Shown one piece after another: positions 13,888 through 20,111 of a DNA stretch of 20,644 nucleotides. Position 1 is the first letter of the stretch. Every line of letters starts with the position of its first letter. The translations under genes and the position numbers were made by a program. Under the pieces are notes generated by a model. It ran no database searches and had not been told where the DNA came from. It saw only the letters and a program-made list of their open reading frames with translations. Source of the stretch: an uncultured Oscillibacter sp. (GTDB lineage: Bacteria > Bacillota > Clostridia > Oscillospirales > Oscillospiraceae); contig CABSFC010000044.1 of NCBI GenBank assembly GCA_902476875.1, forward strand, positions 1 to 20,644, written 5' to 3'.

Positions 13888-13903
13888 GTAAGATTCCTCC
13901 TTA

Positions 13904-15001
13904 TTACTCGATGACTTCAAAGGTGATGTCTACCCGGCTGGGCAGATTAGGGAATATAGACAGGTCCGAGGTCACGCGGCCGATGGGATAAACCTCCATG
14001 GTCAAGTCAGGACGGCTGGACTGGGCGTAGAAAATGGCGGCGGTATTGTTGCTGGGGCAGTAGGTGATATCGCCATCGTCAAAGCGGAGCTGGCCGGAGC
14101 CCTCCACTTCAATGGTCTCGCCGATACCGCCGTAGACCTCCCGGCCACCGTAGTTGGTCATGGGAATGGTCTGGGGCAGCTGGGCGATAAACTGATGGGC
14201 CATATCGCTGTCGTACAGCACACCCTCCAGCTCTGTCCCCTCCACGGTGATGCGGATGGATGTCTCGCCTTGGGATGCTACAGGGGTATCCTCAAAGCCC
14301 AATTCACTCAGCCATGCCGCCACAGTGTCCTGGGCCTCCGGCACATCTGAAGCCTGGATAGCGATGCCGTCCAGAGCCAGTGAACCAGCGGCCAGTTCCG
14401 CCACAGTCGAAAAACTGCGGCCCGCTCCATAGCCGTTGTGGGTACAGAACGGAATGACCGTCTTGCCGGAAAAATCGTATGTGGTCAGGAAAGTGCGGAC
14501 GGCCTGGGGCAGCGTGGTGGCCCACACCGGATAGCCGATAAATACCGTGTCATACTGCTCCATATTTTCCACGGTGCTGGAAATGGCCCGGCTGCTCTCC
14601 TGGTGGTTCTCATCCACCACCGCATCAAAATCGGCGGGATAAGGTTCCGTCGCTTGGATCACATGGATGTCGCCGCTAACAGCCTCCTGGATCATTCGCG
14701 CCACATAGCCGGTGGTGCCGATGGCGCCTTGATCGTCCACCACGACGCTGGCGGAAGTGCTGGTGTCGGTGTTCTCATCCCAGGGGGCGTTGTCCCAGAG
14801 AGAGAAGTAAGCGATCAGGATATTGCTCGGGCTCTCAGATGCAGATATATCAGGAGATTCTTCCGATTGGAAAGCCTGGGGTGGTGCGGCTTCCTGGGAA
14901 ACATCTGCATCCGGCGGCTCTGTTCCGCAGGATACAAGCCCCAGGATCATGCACAGAGAGATGAAGAGGGCCGGGAGCTGCTTTCGTAAGGGAATATGCA
15001 T
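13904..15001 (-). CDS. Lipoprotein with flavodoxin and cyclophilin-like domains
   Basis: A 365-residue lipoprotein: lipobox LVSC (C25), a short acidic linker (26-58), a flavodoxin domain (about 60-236) and a cyclophilin-like domain (about 247-365). The phosphate loop is FSLWDNA, followed by the inserted TDTSTSASV segment. GYPVWATTLP and CTHNGYGAG complete the flavin site. It has the same domain order as the C-terminal part of the 11524-13125 SLH protein, so the two differ mainly in how they are anchored: lipid here, wall polymer there. The ATG at 15001 follows GGAGGACTTCCCT; the frame runs 30 codons further back without support. It is the first gene of the operon driven by promoter B and lies divergent from the LysR gene. 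Confidence 0.9.
   Translation of the reverse strand: MHIPLRKQLPALFISLCMILGLVSCGTEPPDADVSQEAAPPQAFQSEESPDISASESPSNILIAYFSLWDNAPWDENTDTSTSASVVVDDQGAIGTTGYVARMIQEAVSGDIHVIQATEPYPADFDAVVDENHQESSRAISSTVENMEQYDTVFIGYPVWATTLPQAVRTFLTTYDFSGKTVIPFCTHNGYGAGRSFSTVAELAAGSLALDGIAIQASDVPEAQDTVAAWLSELGFEDTPVASQGETSIRITVEGTELEGVLYDSDMAHQFIAQLPQTIPMTNYGGREVYGGIGETIEVEGSGQLRFDDGDITYCPSNNTAAIFYAQSSRPDLTMEVYPIGRVTSDLSIFPNLPSRVDITFEVIE
13906..14276 (-). repeat. Cyclophilin-like domain repeat, copy 2
   Basis: Partner of the direct repeat at 11526-11897, 2.4 kb away in the same operon and orientation. Similarity falls off sharply upstream, where the flavodoxin domains differ much more. Confidence 0.75.
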
Positions 15002-15078
15002 AGGGAAGTCCTCCTTTTCAGACAGATGGAAAGTTGCTTTCAGAAGTCGTGATGTATCTGCCCGCATCCGTTGAAATG

Positions 15079-15146
15079 ATTGTAGCGGCAAGGAAGAAAA
15101 ATGTAAAATACCTATATTGGATTATTTATCATGCCTAAATCGTATT
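15079..15146 (-). promoter_or_regulatory. Regulon promoter B: 40-bp operator plus -35/-10
   Basis: The 40-bp element (15146-15107 on the minus strand) again has AATAC, TTTAGGCATGATA, TAATCCAATATA and GGTATT. It joins -35 TTTACA (15107-15102), a 17-base spacer and -10 TACAAT (15084-15079). It drives the 15001 operon and lies between that gene and the divergent LysR gene, the classic place for a LysR-type operator. The inferred transcription start is near 15072, giving a leader of about 70 bases. Confidence 0.85.
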
Positions 15147-15182
15147 ATACGAAACAGTGTTGAACGGATACTTTTCTCATAC

Positions 15183-15211
15183 TTGACAATTTTTTGATAC
15201 GCAGGGATAAT
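15183..15211 (+). promoter_or_regulatory. LysR gene promoter
   Basis: A perfect -35 TTGACA (15183-15188), a 17-base spacer and -10 GATAAT (15206-15211) lie about 40 bases before the LysR start. Operator B begins 37 bases upstream, so the regulator could also affect its own transcription. Confidence 0.8.
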
Positions 15212-15249
15212 ACATATATAACGAATAAGCATGATGGGAGGTGTATCAT

Positions 15250-16134
15250 GTGGATTTGAGATTGTTGGAATACTTTCTGGCTGTGGCAAAGACCGGCAAC
15301 ATCACAAAGGCGGCAGAGCAGCTTCATGTCACCCAGCCCACCATCAGCCGACAGCTGATGGAGCTGGAGGAGCAGATGGGTGCGCCGCTGATGATCCGGG
15401 GCAAGCGGCAGATCACCCTGACGGACGCCGGCGTCCTGTTTCAGCAGCGGGCCCAGGAAATTATTGATCTGATGGATAAGACCTCCCGGGACATTGCCGA
15501 TCAGAATGACCTGGTTGGCGGCACGGTATCCATCGGCTGTGTGGAGTCCTGCGTCTCCCGGATGCTGCCGGAGGTACTGAAGGAGTTCTCCGCCCTGCAT
15601 CCAAAGGTGGGCTATGAGCTGTACAGCGCCGACGGCGATGATATCCGGGAGAAACTGGACCGGGGAGAACTGGATCTCGGCATTCTGGTGGAGCCGGTGG
15701 AGGCGGCAAAGTATGATTACTTTCGTCTACCATATTGGGAGACCTGGGGGCTCCTGATGCGCAGGGACGCCCCCCTGGCTGAAAAGGAGACCATCGAAAA
15801 AGCGGACATCCTGTCCATCCCCCTGATCCTGCCCCGCCGGGAGATCGTACAGGACAACATCGCGGGCTGGTTTGGAGTAGACCGCAGCCAATTAAACATC
15901 TTTGCCAGTCAGACGCTTCTCAATAACGCGGCCCTGCTGGTGGAGGCGGGACTTGCCTATTCTGTTTGTGTCGGCGGCGCGTTTGAGATCCGGGGCGGAG
16001 AAAACCTGTGCTTTGTCCCCTTTGCCCCGGAGCGGACCACCGGCCATGTGATGGCCTGGAAAAAGAACCGGGTCTTCCATTCGGCGGCCAGCCAGTTCCG
16101 GGACTATATTAGGGAGAGCAAAGCAGTCTTATAA
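15250..16134 (+). CDS. LysR-type transcriptional regulator
   Basis: A 294-residue LysR-type regulator. The N-terminal winged helix-turn-helix is textbook: LRLLEYFLAVAKTGNITKAA, then LHVTQPTISRQLMELEEQMG. The effector-binding domain covers about 90-290 and ends normally. The start is a GTG at 15250, eight bases after GGGAGG; an in-frame GTG at 15241 overlaps that ribosome site. It is divergent from the 15001 operon and co-directional with the alcohol dehydrogenase operon. Three copies of one 40-bp element sit next to operons on both sides of it, one of them overlapping its own stop codon, so it is the natural candidate regulator of all three. The inducer is unknown; aldehydes, quinones or flavin-active compounds would suit the genes. 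Confidence 0.95.
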   Translation: MDLRLLEYFLAVAKTGNITKAAEQLHVTQPTISRQLMELEEQMGAPLMIRGKRQITLTDAGVLFQQRAQEIIDLMDKTSRDIADQNDLVGGTVSIGCVESCVSRMLPEVLKEFSALHPKVGYELYSADGDDIREKLDRGELDLGILVEPVEAAKYDYFRLPYWETWGLLMRRDAPLAEKETIEKADILSIPLILPRREIVQDNIAGWFGVDRSQLNIFASQTLLNNAALLVEAGLAYSVCVGGAFEIRGGENLCFVPFAPERTTGHVMAWKKNRVFHSAASQFRDYIRESKAVL

Positions 16135-16200
16135 TACAGTTTAGGCATGATAAGTAATCCAATATAGGTATTGGAATATTGAAGAAACTGGGTTTACAAT
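16133..16200 (+). promoter_or_regulatory. Regulon promoter C: 40-bp operator plus -10
   Basis: The third copy of the 40-bp element (16133-16172) runs in the plus direction and overlaps the LysR stop codon. The -35 position holds TGGAAT (16172-16177), a poor match. It is followed by exactly 17 bases and -10 TACAAT (16195-16200), the same geometry as promoters A and B. The weak -35 would make this promoter the most activator-dependent. It drives the alcohol dehydrogenase operon from about 16207. Confidence 0.8.
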
Positions 16201-16214
16201 TTCATTAGGGTTTT

Positions 16215-16253
16215 GAAAGGCAGACAGCCGGGAAATCCCGCTGTCTGCCTTTC
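16215..16253 (+). promoter_or_regulatory. Stable leader hairpin before the alcohol dehydrogenase gene
   Basis: GAAAGGCAGACAGC (16215-16228) pairs perfectly with GCTGTCTGCCTTTC (16240-16253). The stem extends by GGG/CCC past a single bulged C and closes on AAAT. The 3' side is CATTTC, a poor T tract. It lies just after the predicted transcription start of promoter C. It could be a 5' stabiliser or attenuator of the alcohol dehydrogenase message, or a weak terminator for LysR. Confidence 0.6.
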
Positions 16254-16293
16254 CATTTCAATGCAATATGATCCGCATGATCAGGAGGTATTT

Positions 16294-17469
16294 ATGATGA
16301 GCTATATGATGTACGATCCCACCCGCGTCCTGTTTGGCGCTGGTCAGCTGAACCATCTGCATGAGCAGGCTATGCCCGGCCAAAAGGCTCTGCTGGTCAT
16401 CTCCAACGGCAAGTCCACCCGGGAAAACGGCGCGCTGGACCGCACAGTGGAGGAACTGGCCCATGCCGGGGTGCAGTCCGTCCTGTTTGACCAAGTGCAG
16501 GCCAATCCGCTGAAGTCCACCATCATGGCTGGTGCCAAGGCTGCACGGGACAACGGCTGTGACTTTATCGTGGCCCTGGGCGGCGGCAGCGTCATGGACG
16601 CAGCCAAGATCATGGCGATGATGGCAACCAACAAGGGCGATCTGTGGGACTATGTGAACGGCGGCACTGGAAAGGGACAGCCTGTCCCCAACGCTCCGCT
16701 GCCTGTCATCTGCATCACCACTACTGCCGGCACCGGCTCCGAGGTGGATCAGTGGGGCGTAGTGAACAATGAGGAGACCCAGGAGAAGATCGGCTGCGGC
16801 GGTCTGGACAGCCTGTTTCCCGTCCTGGCCATCGTGGACTCGGAGCTGATGGCCTCTGTGCCGCCCAAGTTCACCGCCTACCAGGGCTTTGACGCCCTGT
16901 TCCACTCCACCGAGGTATATGTGTGTAAGATGGCAAATCTCATGAGCGACATGGTAGCCCTGACCGCCATTGAAAATGTAGGTAAGTACCTGGCCCGCGC
17001 TGTTGCCGACGGCAGCGACATGGAGGCCCGTGAGCATGTGGCCTTTGCCAATACCATGTCCGGCTACTCCATGGTCACCGGCTGCTGCACCAGCGAGCAC
17101 TCTTTGGAACATGCCATGAGTGCCTACCACCCCAACCTGCCCCACGGCGCCGGCCTCATTATGATTTCCACGGCCTACTATCAGCATTTTGTAGACAAGG
17201 GCTGCTGTCCTGAGCGTTTCATCCGCATGGCCCAGGCCATGGGCGTGACCAATGCCGACAAGCCCCAGGATTTCATCACCGCCCTGGTGGAGCTTCAGAA
17301 GGCGTGCGGTGTGGACAATTTGAAAATGTCTGATTACGGCTTTACGCCGGATGAGTTTGACAAGATCGCCGCCAACGCCCGGGAGACCATGGGTGGGCTG
17401 TTCTTTGCCGATCCTTGTGAACTGAGCCATGAAGACTGCGTGGAAATTTTGAAGAAGTCCTACCGTTAA
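16294..17469 (+). CDS. Iron-containing alcohol dehydrogenase
   Basis: A complete 391-residue group III (iron-type) alcohol dehydrogenase, interconverting aldehydes and alcohols with NAD(P)H. The nucleotide site is ALGGGSVMDAAK (94-105), followed by TTAGTGSEVDQWG. The metal site is D200 and H204 (FDALFHSTE), H269 and H284 (NLPHGAGL), with H273 at the catalytic histidine position. AGGAGG lies 5 bases before the ATG at 16294; the frame reaches back 27 codons into the leader hairpin without support. It is the first gene of the plus operon, 15 bases before a flavodoxin gene. Paired with LysR and flavodoxin genes it suggests aldehyde detoxification. Its substrate, and whether it prefers NADPH as in YqhD-like enzymes, cannot be read with certainty. 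Confidence 0.95.
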   Translation: MMSYMMYDPTRVLFGAGQLNHLHEQAMPGQKALLVISNGKSTRENGALDRTVEELAHAGVQSVLFDQVQANPLKSTIMAGAKAARDNGCDFIVALGGGSVMDAAKIMAMMATNKGDLWDYVNGGTGKGQPVPNAPLPVICITTTAGTGSEVDQWGVVNNEETQEKIGCGGLDSLFPVLAIVDSELMASVPPKFTAYQGFDALFHSTEVYVCKMANLMSDMVALTAIENVGKYLARAVADGSDMEAREHVAFANTMSGYSMVTGCCTSEHSLEHAMSAYHPNLPHGAGLIMISTAYYQHFVDKGCCPERFIRMAQAMGVTNADKPQDFITALVELQKACGVDNLKMSDYGFTPDEFDKIAANARETMGGLFFADPCELSHEDCVEILKKSYR

Positions 17470-17484
17470 GAAGGGAGCGTCCGC

Positions 17485-17982
17485 ATGATGGTGAAAAGTC
17501 TCGTTCTTTTCTATTCTCATTCCGGGAATACACGGCGGATCGCTCAAATCATTGCCGCGCAAACTGGGGCCGATCTGCTGGAGATCGAGCCGGCGTCAGC
17601 CTATCCCTTGGAATACGATGCGGTGGTTTCTCAGGCCAGAAAAGAAATCCGGGAAAAATACCGCCCGCCGCTCCGCCCTCTTTCTATGGCGTGGGAGCAG
17701 TATGAAGTTGTCTACCTGGGCACGCCAAACTGGTGTGATACCATAGCGCCGCCCTTGGCCTCGTTCCTGTGGGAGCAGATGCCCACGGACAAGATGGTCG
17801 TTCCCTTCTGCACCCACGGCGGAGGCGGCGCGGGCCATATCGCACACGACATCGCGGACTATTGTATTGGCAGCAATGTGCTGCCCCTCCTCTCCGTTTA
17901 TGGGGATGGAGGCTCAAAGGCAGAGAAGGAAGTAGGGCTGTGGCTGAAACGGATCACGAAAATTCTGGAGATTTCAACATAA
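17485..17982 (+). CDS. Cytoplasmic flavodoxin
   Basis: A 165-residue single-domain flavodoxin without a signal peptide. The phosphate loop FYSHSGNT (9-16) is canonical, unlike several exported paralogues. LGTPNWCDTIAPP is the flavin-stacking loop and CTHGGGGAGH the third FMN loop. AAGGGAG precedes a double ATG. It is placed 15 bases after the alcohol dehydrogenase gene and 63 bases before the DUF4405 membrane protein gene. It could carry electrons from a cytoplasmic donor to that membrane protein, but this is inferred from position only. Confidence 0.9.
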   Translation: MMVKSLVLFYSHSGNTRRIAQIIAAQTGADLLEIEPASAYPLEYDAVVSQARKEIREKYRPPLRPLSMAWEQYEVVYLGTPNWCDTIAPPLASFLWEQMPTDKMVVPFCTHGGGGAGHIAHDIADYCIGSNVLPLLSVYGDGGSKAEKEVGLWLKRITKILEIST

Positions 17983-18045
17983 ATGCAGGCGGCGGCAATC
18001 AGGTCCCTTCTGACTGCCGCCCTCTGCGATAAGGAGGTTTCCCCT

Positions 18046-18753
18046 ATGCGGCCAAAGCAAATCATTCGGTACATTACAGACCTTTTGATGGTAGCTGTGA
18101 TTGTGGCGCTCATGGCCTATGCCGTCACTGGACAGGAAATCCATGAATGGCTGGGCGTGGCGGCGTTCCTGCTGTTCGTGCTGCACCATCTGCTGAATTG
18201 GAACTGGTTTCGGGCCTTTGGAAAAGGGAAATACACCGCGCGCCGGATCCTTCAGACGGCGCTGGTGCTGCTCCTATTTTTTTGTATGCTGGCACAGATG
18301 GTCAGCGGCATCGCCATGTCCCGTCACACCCTGCCGTTCCTGAATGTTCCGATCTCCACATCCACCGCCCGGCTGCTCCACCTCGCCTGCGGGTATTGGA
18401 GCTTCGTTCTGGTGTCCGTCCATTTGGGACTCCATTGGGGTGTTTTCCTCGGCCCTGGCCGGAGACTGCGTGGAGGAAAGGCCCTTTCGGCAGTTGGCCG
18501 CCTCATTCTCGGTCTACTGGATGGGGGCATCGCAGTCTATGGGCTGTACTGCTTTTTGCAGCAGAAGATTCCCGACTACATGTTCCTGCGGACAGAGTTC
18601 GTCTTTTTCGACTATGAGAAAGCGGCCCTGCTTGTTATTGTGGAGCTGCTGGCGATTTTTGCTTTGTGGGTATTGGCAGGCTGCGCCCTTCAAAAAGCCG
18701 CCGCTTGGGTAGCGGCAAAGAAAAAAGCGCACAAGCGCAGCGGAAATCATTGA
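18046..18753 (+). CDS. DUF4405 / cytochrome b561-like membrane protein
   Basis: A 235-residue membrane protein with about five to six helices (around 7-27, 35-51, 68-92, 110-132, 148-172, 192-214). Its helix-borne histidines H47/H48, H112 and H126/H130, plus H33, fit the DUF4405 family, whose members are thought to bind b-type haem and pass electrons across the membrane. The ATG at 18046 follows AAGGAGGTTTCCCCT; the longer frame from 17983 lacks support. A basic C-terminal tail (KKKAHKR) suggests a cytoplasmic C terminus. In the operon it sits between flavodoxin and the decarboxylase-cupin gene. Proposed role (inference): transmembrane link between cytoplasmic donors and the exported flavodoxins. 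Haem binding is not proven by the sequence. Confidence 0.8.
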   Translation: MRPKQIIRYITDLLMVAVIVALMAYAVTGQEIHEWLGVAAFLLFVLHHLLNWNWFRAFGKGKYTARRILQTALVLLLFFCMLAQMVSGIAMSRHTLPFLNVPISTSTARLLHLACGYWSFVLVSVHLGLHWGVFLGPGRRLRGGKALSAVGRLILGLLDGGIAVYGLYCFLQQKIPDYMFLRTEFVFFDYEKAALLVIVELLAIFALWVLAGCALQKAAAWVAAKKKAHKRSGNH

Positions 18754-18771
18754 TAAAAGGAAACTGCTGAT

Positions 18772-19527
18772 ATGGAAGAAAAAATTGTACAGACTACGGG
18801 ACAAACCGCGCTGGGAACCTTTGCGCCCGAATTTGCCCACTATAATGACGATGTGCTGTTCGGCGAAAACTGGAACAACCATGACATCGATCTGAAAACC
18901 CGGTGTATCATCACCGTGGTGGCCCTGATGTCCTCCGGCGTCACGGACAGCTCCCTGACCTATCATTTGCAGAACGCCAAGGCCCACGGCGTCACCAGAG
19001 CGGAGATCGCCGCGGTGATCACTCATACGGCGTTTTACGCCGGCTGGCCCAAAGCCTGGGCAGTGTTCAACCTGGCAAAGCAGGTGTGGCTGGAGGAGGA
19101 AACCGTGTTGACCGAGAAAGAACGGTTCCAAAGGGATATCCTCTTCCCCATCGGGCAGCCCAACGACGGCTTCGCCCAGTATTTCACGGGACAGAGCTAT
19201 CTGACTCCTGTGGCGCAGCAGCTTCCCATTTGCAATGTGACCTTCGAGCCTGGTTGCCGCAACAATTGGCACATCCACCAAGCCTCCTCCGGTGGAGGGC
19301 AAATGTTGATCTGCGTGGGTGGTCGCGGCTGGTATCAGGAGTGGGGCAAGCCTGCCCAAGAACTGTACCCCGGCGATGTGGTGGAGATCCCCGCAGGCAT
19401 CAAGCACTGGCACGGTGCGGCGAAAGACAGTTGGTTTGCGCATCTGGCTATCGAGGTGCCGGGCACAGAGCTTCTTAATGAGTGGCTGGAGCCTGTTTCC
19501 AACAGGGAATATGAAATGCTGAAATAA
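18772..19527 (+). CDS. Carboxymuconolactone decarboxylase-cupin fusion protein
   Basis: A 251-residue two-domain protein. Residues about 15-110 are a carboxymuconolactone decarboxylase-type helical domain (TYHLQNAKAHGVTRAEIAAV, then FYAGWPKAW). They lack the CxxC of AhpD-like peroxidases, so thiol peroxidase activity is unlikely. Residues about 140-245 are a cupin barrel with metal-ligand candidates H167, H169, Q177 and H212/H214 (NNWHIHQ, then PAGIKHWHGA). Such fusions are common in anaerobes beside LysR, flavodoxin and alcohol dehydrogenase genes; their substrate is not known. AAGGAAA precedes the ATG, 18 bases after the DUF4405 gene. It is the last intact gene of the operon. Confidence 0.9.
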   Translation: MEEKIVQTTGQTALGTFAPEFAHYNDDVLFGENWNNHDIDLKTRCIITVVALMSSGVTDSSLTYHLQNAKAHGVTRAEIAAVITHTAFYAGWPKAWAVFNLAKQVWLEEETVLTEKERFQRDILFPIGQPNDGFAQYFTGQSYLTPVAQQLPICNVTFEPGCRNNWHIHQASSGGGQMLICVGGRGWYQEWGKPAQELYPGDVVEIPAGIKHWHGAAKDSWFAHLAIEVPGTELLNEWLEPVSNREYEMLK

Positions 19528-19563
19528 GTTTTAGAAAATTACAGGCGAAAGCGGGTGGTCAGT

Positions 19564-19983
19564 ATGGACGATATCATAATCATCCGGGCAACAGATACGG
19601 ACGGCAGTGTTTTTCAGCGGGTGAAAGATGCGCTTGCAGATCGTGCTGGGAATATCATAGATGTTGGCACTCCTCAAAACACGCCCCTGACTTTTCCGGG
19701 GCTGGAGATCCAAGCGGAAACCGGAATTGTGTTGCGTGACGGTTGTCCTGTGCAGCTCAACTATGGGGAGTTTTCCATGCTCTGCCACCTGGCGCGTCAT
19801 CCGGGACTTATCCTGTCATGAGATCAGTTGTATTACGCTGCCTACGGCGAAGATCACTTCAACGGCAATACTGTTCCCAGCACTATTTGCAGACTTAGAA
19901 AGAAAATAGAAACTGACCCGCACCATCCCGTTTATATAAAGACAGTGATCGGTATGGGATATAAGTTTGAATCGTCCCAATAG
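19564..19983 (+). pseudogene. OmpR-type response-regulator DNA-binding domain with in-frame stop
   Basis: The reading frame begins MDDIIIIRATDTDG at 19564. It passes through the first part of a winged-helix output domain (LNYGEFSMLCHLARHPGLILS) and meets TGA at 19819-19821. The same frame continues without a gap through DQLYYAAYG, ICRLRKKIE and YIKTVIGMGYKFE to a TAG at 19981, giving the complete rest of the domain. Relatives have Arg at the stop position, so CGA to TGA is the likely change. There is no receiver domain; the first 50 residues are not recognisable. The single nonsense change points to recent loss or a strain- or assembly-specific difference. It trails the cupin gene by 36 bases. 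Confidence 0.75.
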
Positions 19984-20041
19984 AAATTTCTTAATTGAAC
20001 GGGTTATGGGTTCAAAATCTGCGGGACTGTAAACAAAGAAA

Positions 20042-20079
20042 AAGCCTGGGCTGAGTACACTTACACTCAACCCAGGCTT
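20042..20079. terminator. Bidirectional terminator between converging genes
   Basis: AAGCCTGGGCTGAGT (20042-20056) pairs with ACTCAACCCAGGCTT (20065-20079) with one mismatch and an 8-nt loop. T-rich tails follow on both strands (CTTTAATTTT rightward, TTTTTCTTTG leftward). It ends the plus operon and the minus DUF6076 gene. Confidence 0.85.
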
Positions 20080-20111
20080 CTTTAATTTTCCGCCCGCAGC
20101 GCATCAGGAAG

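Noticed and set aside
19819..19821. TGA read as selenocysteine or recoded codon
   Set aside because: No selenocysteine-type hairpin is apparent directly after it, relatives have Arg here, and other genes in the window use TGA as a normal stop.
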